From NCBI RefSeq assembly GCF_040629175.1, contig NZ_JBEXUX010000044.1:1-64000 (forward strand): DNA of 64,000 nucleotides, in the 5' to 3' direction. The position numbers and the translations under genes are program-made. Under the pieces are notes generated by a model that did no database searches, had not been told where the DNA came from, and saw only the letters and a list, made by a program, of their open reading frames with translations. The number at the start of each line of letters is the position of its first letter. Position 1 is the stretch's first letter. Of the stretch, positions 25,800-35,345 are shown piece by piece. This DNA comes from Embleya sp040629175 (lineage in GTDB: Bacteria; Actinomycetota; Actinomycetes; Streptomycetales; Streptomycetaceae).

Positions 25800-26070
25800 C
25801 GACGGCCCCCTCTCGATCGTGCCGGCGCGGCCTGCGCGCACACGGCGGATCCGTCATACCGGTTCGACGACCGGACGAACACTTGGAGAAAAGTACGGGA
25901 ACCACCCCCACATGACACGCCTGGGTCATGTCTTTGGTGGGTACTCACAGTGACCCTCGTCTCGGTGTACTGGTGCGCACCCTCCGATCCGGACGGACCC
26001 GAAACGAAGCGCCCCCGCGACGGGTACAAGGACGGTAGGGCCATACGCAAGGCAGAAGGAGACACCCGTC

Positions 26071-26955
26071 ATGGAATTCCTGCGGCCCGCGACGTGGGAG
26101 GAGGCGCTCGCCGTCAAGGCGCAGCACCCGTCCGCGGTCCCGATCGCCGGTGGCACCGACGTAATGGTCGAACTGAACTTCGACCGGCATCGTCCGGATG
26201 CACTGCTCGATCTCAACCGGATCCACGAACTGCACACATGGCAGATCGAGGACGACGACATGGTGCGTCTCGGTGCCTGCGTGCCGTACGTCGAGATCAT
26301 CGACGCACTGCACGATCGACTCCCGGGCCTGGCACTGGGCGCGCGCACGGTCGGATCGCCGCAGATCCGCAACCGGGGATCGGTCGGCGGCAACCTGGGC
26401 GGCGCCTCGCCCGCCGGCGACGCGCACCCGCCACTGCTCGCGTCCGGTGCCACGGTCGAGGTCGCCTCGGTGCGCGGCACCCGGCTGATCCCGATCGACG
26501 ACTTCTATCTCGGCGTCAAACGCAACGCGCTGGAGCCGGACGAACTGATCCGGGCGATCCACATCCCTTCGGCGACCGGGCCACAACAGTTCGCCAAGAT
26601 CGGCACCCGCAACGCGATGGTGATCGCGGTCTGCTCGTTCGCGGTCGCGCTGCACCCGCGTACCCGGGACGTGCGCACCGGGATCGGCTCCGCCGCGCCC
26701 ACCCCGCGTCGGGCGAGCGAGGCCGAGGCGTTCATCCGTGGCGAGTTGGCGGACACCGATCTGTGGACCTCCGGCGGCGAGTTGCCGGTGGCCACCGCCG
26801 TGCGCTTCGGCGAACTGGTCGCCCAAGCTGCCGCGCCGATCGACGACGTGCGCGGCTCGGCCGCGTACCGGCGGCACGCGCTGGCCGTGATGGCACGCCG
26901 CACGCTGCTCTGGACCTGGAACGACCACCGAGCCACCGGGAGGGCCGCCGCATGA
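26071..26955 (+). CDS. Xanthine dehydrogenase, FAD-binding subunit
   Basis: A 294-residue flavin subunit of a three-part molybdenum hydroxylase. The FAD-binding motifs are VPIAGGTDVMVELN and ARTVGSPQIRNRGSVGGNLG followed by GASPAGD, both as in CO/xanthine dehydrogenase medium subunits. It passes electrons from the [2Fe-2S] clusters to NAD+ or O2. It is the first gene of the xdh operon, preceded by AGAAGGAG. The stop overlaps the next start as ATGA. The order FAD, iron-sulfur, molybdenum subunit is like Bacillus pucCED-type and many actinobacterial loci. Confidence 0.92.
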   Translation: MEFLRPATWEEALAVKAQHPSAVPIAGGTDVMVELNFDRHRPDALLDLNRIHELHTWQIEDDDMVRLGACVPYVEIIDALHDRLPGLALGARTVGSPQIRNRGSVGGNLGGASPAGDAHPPLLASGATVEVASVRGTRLIPIDDFYLGVKRNALEPDELIRAIHIPSATGPQQFAKIGTRNAMVIAVCSFAVALHPRTRDVRTGIGSAAPTPRRASEAEAFIRGELADTDLWTSGGELPVATAVRFGELVAQAAAPIDDVRGSAAYRRHALAVMARRTLLWTWNDHRATGRAAA

Positions 26956-27452
26956 GGGTCACATTCACCGTGAACGGCCGCCGGACCGAGGCGGACGACG
27001 TCTGGGAGGGCGAGAGCCTGCTCTACGTACTGCGCGAGCGGGTCGGGCTGCCCGGTTCCAAGAACGCGTGCGAACAGGGCGAGTGCGGCTCCTGCACGGT
27101 CTACCTGGACGGCGCCCCGGTCTGTGCGTGTCTGGTCGCGGCCGGCCAGGTGCAGGACCGCGAGGTCGGCACCGTCGAGGGTCTGGCCGACGGCGACACG
27201 CTGGACGCGGTGCAGCAGGCGTTCGTGGACGCGGGCGCCGTGCAGTGCGGCTTCTGCACGCCGGGCCTGTTGGTCCAGACGCACGATCTGCTCAACCGGG
27301 CGCACCACCCCTCCGACGCGGAGATCCGCGAAGCGCTCTCCGGCAACCTGTGCCGTTGTACGGGCTACGAGAAGATCATGGACGCGGTCCGCCTGGCCGC
27401 CGCCCGCAAGGCGGACGCCCGCGACACGGCGGCCCTCGGGTCGGAGGGCTGA
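26952..27452 (+). CDS. Xanthine dehydrogenase, [2Fe-2S] subunit
   Basis: A 166-residue iron-sulfur subunit. The plant-type ferredoxin cluster is CEQGECGSCTVYLDGAPVCAC (Cys residues near 40-61) and the second, molybdenum-proximal cluster is VQCGFCTPG and LCRCTGYEKI. It connects the molybdopterin subunit to the FAD subunit. Its ATG overlaps the preceding stop (ATGA), and the molybdenum subunit starts three bases after its stop. The tail after residue 150 is short and charged. Confidence 0.93.
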   Translation: MRVTFTVNGRRTEADDVWEGESLLYVLRERVGLPGSKNACEQGECGSCTVYLDGAPVCACLVAAGQVQDREVGTVEGLADGDTLDAVQQAFVDAGAVQCGFCTPGLLVQTHDLLNRAHHPSDAEIREALSGNLCRCTGYEKIMDAVRLAAARKADARDTAALGSEG

Positions 27453-27455
27453 ACC

Positions 27456-29822
27456 ATGGCCGGTCTGACCAGGCCGAAGAACCTGCAGGACGTGCTCGCG
27501 CCCGGCCGGGACGGCATCGGCGCCTCGCCGCTGCGCCCGGACGGCATCCTCAAGGTCAAGGGCGATTTCGCCTATTCCTCGGATCTGTGGCACGAGGACA
27601 TGTTGTGGGGCATGGCGCTGCGCAGCCCGCACGCCCGGGCCCGCATCCTGTCCGTGGACGTGTCCGGGGCCCTGGCCCAGCCGGGTGTGTACGCGGTGCT
27701 CACCCACGAGGACATCCCGGGCAGCAAGTTCTACGGCCTGGAGATCGCGGACCAGCCGGTACTGGCCATCGACGAGGTGCGTTTCCACGGCGAGCCGATC
27801 GTGATCGTCGCGGCCGACCACCCCGAGACCGCGCGGCGCGCGGTCGCCAAGATCGTGGTCGAGTACGACGTGCTGCCCTCGATCGGGCCCGCCCAGGCGT
27901 TGGACCCGGAGCGGTACGGCTACGTGCACCTGCCCGCCGACTACAAGGCACACGCGTCCGGCAACATCGTGCACAGCCAGCACATCCGGCACGGCGACGG
28001 GGACTCGGCCGAGGTCCGGGCGCTCGCGGACGTGATCGTGCGCGGCGAGTACGAGGTCGGCATGCAGGATCAGGCGTTCCTGGGCCCGGAGTCCGGCCTC
28101 GCGGTGCCCGCCGAGGACGGCGGCATCGATCTGTACGTCGCCACCCAGTGGCTGCACGTGGATCGGCAGCAGATGTGCCCGGTGCTGGGTCTGCCACCGG
28201 AGAAGGTACGGCTGACCCTGGCCGGCGTCGGCGGTGCGTTCGGCGGGCGCGAGGACATCTCGATGCAGGTGCACGCGTGCCTGCTGGCGCAGCACACCGG
28301 CAAACCGGTCAAGATCGTCTACAACCGCGAGGAGTCGTTCTTCGGCCATGTGCACCGTCATCCCGCGACGATGGTGTTCGAGCACGGTGCCACCCGGGAC
28401 GGCAGGCTGGTCTTCGTCAAGGCCGAGATCGTGCTGGACGGCGGCGCCTACGCGTCGGCGTCGCCCGCGGTGGTCGGCAACGCGGCCTCGTTGGGCATCG
28501 GTCCGTATGTGGTGCCGCATGCGGTGGTCGACTCGATGGCGGTGTACACCAACAACCCGCCGTGCGGCGCGATGCGCGGTTTCGGCGCGGTGCAGATGTG
28601 CTTCGGCTACGAGACGCAGATGGACCGACTGGCCGCCGAACTGGGCCTGGATCCGGTCGAGTTGCGCCGGATGAACGCGATGGAGCAGGGTTCGGTCCTG
28701 CCCACCGGGCAGGTCGTGGACGCGCCGGCCCCGGTCGCCGAGCTGCTTCGGCGGGTCAAGGCGAGGCCGCTGCCGCCGACGGAGAACTGGCGTACGGCCA
28801 ACGGCCCGGACCTGCGCGAGCTGCCCGGCGGGTTGTCCAACACCACGCACGGTGAGGGTGTGGTGCGCGGGATCGGCTACGCGGTGGGCATCAAGAACGT
28901 CGGCTTCTCCGAGGGTTTCGACGACTATTCGACGGCCCGGGTCCGGCTGGAGGTGATCAACGGCGCGGCGGTCGCACTGGTGCACACCGCGATGGCCGAG
29001 GTCGGACAGGGCGGGGTCACCGTGCAGGCGCAGATCGTGCGCACCGAGCTGGGCGTGGACCAGGTGACCATCGCGCCGGCGGACACCCGGGTGGGATCGG
29101 CCGGTTCGACGTCCGCGTCCCGGCAGACGTACATGACCGGCGGCGCGGTGAAGCAGGCGGCCGAGGCGGCGCGCACCGCGGTGCTCGCCCGCGGTCGGAA
29201 GCGCTACGGCTGGGCGCCCGCGGCGATGGTGGGCCTGCGGCTGTCCGGCGGCAAGGTGCTCACCGCCGCGGGCGAGGTGCTCGCCGACCTGGTGGACCTG
29301 CTCGGCGACGAACCGGTGGACGAGACCACCGAGTTCCGCCACCGCCCGACCGAGCCGTTCGACAAGGTCACCGGGCAGGGCTTCGGGCACGTGCAGTACA
29401 CGTTCTGCGCGCACCGCGCGGTCGTGGACGTGGACGTGGACCTGGGCCTGGTCAAGGTGATCGAGCTGGCCGCGGCGCAGGACGTCGGCAAGGCGATCAA
29501 TCCGCTCGCCGTGCTCGGCCAGATCCACGGCGGCAGCACCCAGGGGTTGGGCCTGGCCGTGATGGAGGAGATCGTCGTCCGGGACGGCAAGGTCCGCAAT
29601 CCCTCCTTCACGGACTACCTGATCCCCACCATCCTCGACACTCCGCCGATGCCGGTGGACGTGCTCGAACTGGCCGATCCCCACGCGCCGTACGGGCTGC
29701 GCGGGGCCGGCGAGGCACCCACGCTCTCCTCCACTCCGGCCATCGTCGCGGCGATCCGCGCGGCGACCGGTCTGGCCCTGAACCGGGTACCGGTTCGGCC
29801 GGAGCACCTCACCGGAACCTGA
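27456..29822 (+). CDS. Xanthine dehydrogenase, molybdopterin-binding subunit
   Basis: A 788-residue catalytic subunit. Features are the a/b-hammerhead start GDFAYSSDLWHEDMLWGMAL, GVGGAFGGREDISMQVH (molybdopterin binding), PPCGAMRGFGAVQ, GSAGSTSASRQTYMTGGAV and GAGEAPTLSSTPAI. The GEAPT motif supplies the essential active-site Glu of xanthine dehydrogenases. With its two partners it hydroxylates hypoxanthine to xanthine and urate in the cytoplasm. The enzyme needs molybdenum cofactor and XdhC for maturation; xdhC lies two genes downstream. Confidence 0.93.
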   Translation: MAGLTRPKNLQDVLAPGRDGIGASPLRPDGILKVKGDFAYSSDLWHEDMLWGMALRSPHARARILSVDVSGALAQPGVYAVLTHEDIPGSKFYGLEIADQPVLAIDEVRFHGEPIVIVAADHPETARRAVAKIVVEYDVLPSIGPAQALDPERYGYVHLPADYKAHASGNIVHSQHIRHGDGDSAEVRALADVIVRGEYEVGMQDQAFLGPESGLAVPAEDGGIDLYVATQWLHVDRQQMCPVLGLPPEKVRLTLAGVGGAFGGREDISMQVHACLLAQHTGKPVKIVYNREESFFGHVHRHPATMVFEHGATRDGRLVFVKAEIVLDGGAYASASPAVVGNAASLGIGPYVVPHAVVDSMAVYTNNPPCGAMRGFGAVQMCFGYETQMDRLAAELGLDPVELRRMNAMEQGSVLPTGQVVDAPAPVAELLRRVKARPLPPTENWRTANGPDLRELPGGLSNTTHGEGVVRGIGYAVGIKNVGFSEGFDDYSTARVRLEVINGAAVALVHTAMAEVGQGGVTVQAQIVRTELGVDQVTIAPADTRVGSAGSTSASRQTYMTGGAVKQAAEAARTAVLARGRKRYGWAPAAMVGLRLSGGKVLTAAGEVLADLVDLLGDEPVDETTEFRHRPTEPFDKVTGQGFGHVQYTFCAHRAVVDVDVDLGLVKVIELAAAQDVGKAINPLAVLGQIHGGSTQGLGLAVMEEIVVRDGKVRNPSFTDYLIPTILDTPPMPVDVLELADPHAPYGLRGAGEAPTLSSTPAIVAAIRAATGLALNRVPVRPEHLTGT

Positions 29823-29845
29823 GACACCGTCAGATCCGGTTTCCC

Positions 29846-29860
29846 GACCGTAGTACGGTC
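29846..29860. promoter_or_regulatory. Perfect palindrome between xdh and permease genes
   Basis: GACCGTAGTACGGTC has six-base arms around AGT, 24 bases after the xdh stop. It could be an attenuating hairpin or an operator for the permease. The rest of the 230-base gap shows only the GGGAG ribosome binding site of the permease. Confidence 0.35.
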
Positions 29861-30052
29861 CCGGCGGCGGCGCAGACGTCGCCCCCGGGGCCGGACCGGC
29901 CCGACTCCGCACGGCCGATCGCCGTGTCGTCGAACGGACGCGCCCCCACGCAGGAAGGTCGTCGTCCTCGCCTGCCCGGAGAAGGATTCGGGTGGTTTCG
30001 AGGCGGCGATTGGCTCCACCCCAACAACACCTAAGACACTTGGGAGTGGGAA

Positions 30053-31558
<1,506 letters not shown>

Positions 31559-31595
31559 GCCCACCGACCGCGCCACCACCCCCAAGGAGACGTCG

Positions 31596-32714
31596 ATGCT
31601 CGACCTCGGGACCGAACTCGCGGCCTGGCGCCGTGCGGGAACGCCATACGCCCTGGCCACCGTCGTCGGCGTCAGCGGGAGCGCACCCCGCCCCCCGGGT
31701 GCGGCGCTCGCGGTGGCCGCCGACGGCACGGTCGTGGGCAGCGTCTCGGGCGGGTGTGTGGAGGGCGCGGTGTACGAGCTGTGCCGCGAGGCGCTGGAGA
31801 GCGGTATCCCGGTGCTCCAGCGCTTCGGCTACAGCGACGAGGACGCCTTCGCCGTCGGGTTGACCTGCGGCGGAGTGCTGGACGTGTTCGTGCAGCCCGG
31901 CGGTGACGTCGCCGTCGAGGCGGCGTTGGCCGCGGCCGAGCGGGGCGTCCCCGTGGCCGCGGCCCGGGTCGTCGCCGGGCCGGCCGGGCTGTTGGGCCGG
32001 GTGATCGCGGTGGTCGCCGACGCGGGTGCGACCGGGACGTACGGCGCCGATCCCGCACTGGACGCGGCGGTGGTCGCAACGGCCCGGGCCATGCTGCACG
32101 CGGGCCGGACCGGATCGACCACGCTGCGCCCGGACGGTCGGCCGTGCCCGGAGGCGGGTCCGGACGACCTGACGATCTTCGTCGAGAGTCGCACGCCGCC
32201 GCCGCGGCTGTTGGTCTACGGCGCGATCGACTTCGCGGCGGCGGTGACCCGGGTGGGCAAGTTGCTCGGCTATCACGTGAGCGTGTGCGACGCCCGGGAG
32301 GTGTTCGCGACGCGGCGCCGGTTCCCGGAGGCGGACGAGGTGGTGGTCGACTGGCCGCACCGGCACCTGGCCTCGATCGCGGACACGCTGGACCGCCGCA
32401 CGGTGGTCACGGTGCTCACCCACGACCCGAAGTTCGACATCCCGCTGCTGGAGCTCGCGCTGCGGCTGGACCTGGCCTATGTCGGCGCGATGGGCTCCCG
32501 CCGCACCCATGCGGCGCGCCACGCCCGGCTCCGCGAAACCGGCCTGGGCGAACAGCAGTTGGCGGCACTGCACTCCCCGATCGGCCTGGACCTGGGCGCC
32601 CGCACCCCCGAGGAGACGGCGCTGTCCGTCTTCGCCGAGGTGGTGGCCACCCACAACGGCGGCACCGGCCTGCCCCTGCGCACGGCCGCCGGCCCGATCC
32701 ACCGGGCGGCATGA
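31596..32714 (+). CDS. xdhC: XdhC family molybdenum cofactor insertion/sulfuration protein
   Basis: A 372-residue protein. The N-terminal XdhC/CoxI domain has TVVGVSGSAPRPPGAALAVA and SVSGGCVEGAVYE with the conserved Cys used for cofactor handling. The C-terminal XdhC Rossmann domain has LLVYGAIDFAAAVTRVG, HDPKFDIPLLELALR, YVGAMGSRRTHAAR and LDLGARTPEETALSVFAEV. XdhC binds molybdenum cofactor, promotes its sulfuration and delivers it to xanthine dehydrogenase. AAGGAG precedes the ATG. It closes the pucR-controlled block. Confidence 0.9.
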   Translation: MLDLGTELAAWRRAGTPYALATVVGVSGSAPRPPGAALAVAADGTVVGSVSGGCVEGAVYELCREALESGIPVLQRFGYSDEDAFAVGLTCGGVLDVFVQPGGDVAVEAALAAAERGVPVAAARVVAGPAGLLGRVIAVVADAGATGTYGADPALDAAVVATARAMLHAGRTGSTTLRPDGRPCPEAGPDDLTIFVESRTPPPRLLVYGAIDFAAAVTRVGKLLGYHVSVCDAREVFATRRRFPEADEVVVDWPHRHLASIADTLDRRTVVTVLTHDPKFDIPLLELALRLDLAYVGAMGSRRTHAARHARLRETGLGEQQLAALHSPIGLDLGARTPEETALSVFAEVVATHNGGTGLPLRTAAGPIHRAA

Positions 32715-32739
32715 CCGGACGCACCGTCGACCGCGCGTC

Positions 32740-33222
32740 GTGACCTGTGTCCGCGTCGCGGCCGTGCTGTCGGGCGCCGCCTCCGCGTTCGCCCTGATCG
32801 ACCCGATAAAGGCGAGCACCGCCGCGCTGCCCGTGTCCCGCGGGCTGCGACAGGGCCTGCGTACGCTCCTCGCGCTGCTCCCGGTCGGGCTCGCCTGGGC
32901 CGCCGTGGTGGCCGTCGGCACGGTGCGCTCCGACCGGGCACTGCCCTGGGCCGGCCTCACCCTCGAAGCCGCCGTACTGACCTGCACCGCCCTGGCCGCC
33001 GCCGCGTCGGCGGTGCACCGCGTCCCCGGCAAGCCCGCCGCCGCCCTCGCGGTCGGGGCCCTGCCGACCCTCCTGACCGGCACCCTCGCCCTCCCCGCCT
33101 CCCTGTGGCCATGGCCCGACGCCGACGCCGACGACTGGTCCCACATCCACCGGCTCTGGGCCGCCCTCCTCATCGTCCCCGCCCTCACCCCGCGGCACGC
33201 CAACCACCGCCCCACCCCCTGA
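32740..33222 (+). CDS. Small membrane protein, unknown function
   Basis: A 160-residue protein from a GTG at 32740, 25 bases after xdhC. Four hydrophobic stretches are seen: VAAVLSGAASAFALI, LLALLPVGLAWAAVVAVG, LTLEAAVLTCTALAAAASAV and ALAVGALPTLLTGTLALPA, ending with a Trp/Asp-rich WPWPDADADDWSHIHRLW. Codon bias fits a real gene. I do not recognise the family; it resembles the C-terminal part of larger actinobacterial membrane proteins and may be truncated at its N-terminus. A terminator hairpin follows. Confidence 0.5.
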   Translation: MTCVRVAAVLSGAASAFALIDPIKASTAALPVSRGLRQGLRTLLALLPVGLAWAAVVAVGTVRSDRALPWAGLTLEAAVLTCTALAAAASAVHRVPGKPAAALAVGALPTLLTGTLALPASLWPWPDADADDWSHIHRLWAALLIVPALTPRHANHRPTP

Positions 33223-33244
33223 AACCCGACCCGACCCCAAAGCG

Positions 33245-33272
33245 CCGCGAGGCCCTCGAAGGGGCCTCGCGG
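33245..33272. terminator. Bidirectional terminator between membrane protein and CsbD genes
   Basis: CCGCGAGGCCC and GGGCCTCGCGG form a perfect 11-base-pair stem around six bases, between two convergent genes. Confidence 0.65.
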
Positions 33273-33288
33273 TGGGGGTCGGGTGGGC

Positions 33289-33498
33289 TCAATCGCGCTT
33301 GAGGGAGCCCTTGATCTTGTTGATCGCCTCGTTGGCCTTGTCCTTGGCACCGGCGACGGCCTCCTTGGCCTTCGCCTCGCCCTGATCCTGTTGGCCCTCG
33401 TCGCGGAGATCCTCGTTGCCGGTGGCCTCGCCGAGCTTCTCCTTGGCCTGGCCGCCGGCGTTCCGGGCCTTGTTGCGGATGTTGTCGTCGATGCCCAT
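33289..33498 (-). CDS. CsbD family stress protein
   Basis: A 69-residue hydrophilic protein of the CsbD family: MGIDDNIRNKARNAGGQAKE, KLGEATGNEDLRDEGQQDQG and a C-terminal NKIKGSLKRD. Family members are general-stress proteins, sigma-B controlled in Bacillus, of unknown action. A ribosome binding site GGAG lies upstream. It is read in the same direction as the EshA encapsulin and catalase genes, forming a small stress cluster inside the purine locus. Confidence 0.88.
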   Translation of the reverse strand: MGIDDNIRNKARNAGGQAKEKLGEATGNEDLRDEGQQDQGEAKAKEAVAGAKDKANEAINKIKGSLKRD

Positions 33499-33614
33499 GT
33501 CTCGGGTCTCCTGTCGCGGTCCACCGTGCGCGTCCGTTGATCGCGCAACGTCCAGCCCGACCTATAACCGCAAACAACCCATCCGACACACCTTCGTAGC
33601 ATTCATGACCTTTG

Positions 33615-35027
33615 TCACCGAGCCTGGGAGATCTCCACGTTCTCCAGCACACCCAGCGCGTCGGGCACCAGCACCGCCGCCGAGTAGTAGGCCGTGACCA
33701 GGTAGGAGATCAGCGCCTGCTCGTTGATACCCATGAAACGCACCGACAGGCCGGGCTGGTATTCGTCCGGCAGACCGGTCTGGTGCAGACCCACCACACC
33801 CTGGTCGTCCTCACCCGTACGCAGCACCAGGATCGAACTGGTGCGCGCCTCGGAGATCGGGATCTTGTTGCACGGGAAGATCGGCACGCCGCGCCAGGCC
33901 GGGATCTGGTTGCCGCCCACGTCGACCGTGGTCGGGTACAGGCCGAGCCGGCTGCACTCGCGGCCGAACGCGGCGATGGTGCGCGGGTGGGCCAGGAACA
34001 GCCGGGAGCCGCGCCGGCGACTGAGCAGTTCGTCCATGTCGTCCGGCGTCGGCGGGCCGGCCTGGGCCTGGATGCGCTGCTCGTAGTCCGCGTTGTGCAG
34101 CAGACCGAATTCGGGGTTGTTGATCAGCTCGTGTTCCTGCCGCTCGCGCAACGCCTCGATGGTCAGTCGAAGCTGCTGCTCGATCTGATCCATCGGCTGG
34201 TTGTACAGGTCGGCCACCCGGCTGTGCACCCGCAACACGGTCTGCGCCGCGCTCAACTCGTATTCGCGCGGGTTGAGTTCGTAGTCCACGAAGCTGCCCG
34301 GCAGCACCGCCTCGCCGTGGTGGCCGGCGGACATCGGGATCTCCGCCTCACCCTTGGCGTTCTGCGGACGGCTGCTGCCCGCCGCGTATTCGGCAAGATG
34401 CTCGCGCAGACTGTCGGCGCGCACCCCCTCGAACGCGTCCCTGGGCAGTTCCAGCACGATCACCGAGGTCGCCGCGGTCGCCGTGTATTCCCACGACGAT
34501 TCCGGGTCGACGAGCATCTTCTCGCCGAAGTGGTCACCGTCGCCGTGCAGACCGAGCGAGGTGCGATCGCCGTACGGGCCCTCCCCCGACCTGGCCACCT
34601 TGCCGTGCACGACCAGCACCACCCGGTCGTTCGGCTCGCCGATCGTCGCGAGCGTCTCCCCGGCCGCGTACTCGCGCCGCACGAAGCGGTCGGCCAACGC
34701 GCGCAGCACCTCGTCGTCCGCGAATCCGCGCAGCGGTGCCAGCTCGCCCAACTCGCCCGGGATGACCCGGACTTCGGACCCGGTCTGGACGAACTGCACA
34801 CGTCCGTCGCCCACCCGGTAACTCAACCGGCGGTTGACCCGGTACGTACCACCCGACACTTGGACCCACGGCAACATCTTCAGCAGCCACCGCGACGTGA
34901 TGTCCTGCATCTGCGGGACCGTCTTGGTGGTGGTCGCGAGATTCCGCGCCGCCGCCGTCGCAAGACTCGAACGAGCCTGCGTGTCCTGGGCTGCACCTTC
35001 CGTGCCGGCCCCAGCATCGATCGACAA
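33615..35027 (-). CDS. eshA: EshA-like family 2B encapsulin shell protein with cyclic-nucleotide-binding-type domain
   Basis: A protein of about 470 residues. An N-terminal arm (RSSLATAAARNLATTTKT, then WLLKMLPWVQVSGGTYRVNR) opens an HK97-type shell fold. The fold is interrupted at about residues 92-202 by a CRP-like cyclic-nucleotide-binding-type domain, then resumes with SFVDYELNPREYELSAAQTV, DQIEQQLRLTIEALRERQE and GVPIFPCNKIPISEARTSS. This is the layout of family 2B encapsulins, which include Streptomyces EshA. The phosphate-binding cassette FGEKMLVDPESSWEYTATA lacks the usual Arg before T/S-A, so nucleotide binding is doubtful. The TTG at 35027 follows GGGGAGG ideally and gives the family length; an ATG at 35096 lacks a ribosome site. 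No known cargo gene (terpene cyclase, polyprenyl transferase, desulfurase) adjoins. Confidence 0.88.
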   Translation of the reverse strand: MSIDAGAGTEGAAQDTQARSSLATAAARNLATTTKTVPQMQDITSRWLLKMLPWVQVSGGTYRVNRRLSYRVGDGRVQFVQTGSEVRVIPGELGELAPLRGFADDEVLRALADRFVRREYAAGETLATIGEPNDRVVLVVHGKVARSGEGPYGDRTSLGLHGDGDHFGEKMLVDPESSWEYTATAATSVIVLELPRDAFEGVRADSLREHLAEYAAGSSRPQNAKGEAEIPMSAGHHGEAVLPGSFVDYELNPREYELSAAQTVLRVHSRVADLYNQPMDQIEQQLRLTIEALRERQEHELINNPEFGLLHNADYEQRIQAQAGPPTPDDMDELLSRRRGSRLFLAHPRTIAAFGRECSRLGLYPTTVDVGGNQIPAWRGVPIFPCNKIPISEARTSSILVLRTGEDDQGVVGLHQTGLPDEYQPGLSVRFMGINEQALISYLVTAYYSAAVLVPDALGVLENVEISQAR

Positions 35028-35345
35028 CGATTCCGCCTCCCCTGGATGAACCAGATTTCGCGGTCCATCGTTGCCGGTGTGACCGTGGCCGGCCATTACC
35101 CGAACGGGTGAGACTGGAGGGGCGTGGAAGTGGCTAGGTAACTGGGTTCGGCCGTACTCGTCGGCCCGCGCCCACCCGTTCGGCCGTCGGGCGAACGGCC
35201 GAGCGCGCGCCCGGCGTCCGAGGACGTCCGAGCGCGCGCCGACCCGACCCGATCGGGCTTCGCGAGGTTCCTCGCCGCGGTGCGCGATCCGCGGTCGGTG
35301 GTGTGCCGCGGACCGTCTGCCGTGTGCCGTCCGTCGCCTGCCGCC

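Noticed and set aside
33615..35096. Longer start of the encapsulin gene at ATG 35096
   Set aside because: No ribosome binding site precedes it, and the extra 23 residues are unlike the family; the TTG at 35027 has GGGGAGG at the right distance. It remains possible.
35179..35240. Two copies of CCGAGCGCGCGCC and a small CGGCCGT/ACGGCCG hairpin upstream of the encapsulin gene
   Set aside because: Too short and too GC-rich to distinguish from background; no promoter or operator could be tied to them.
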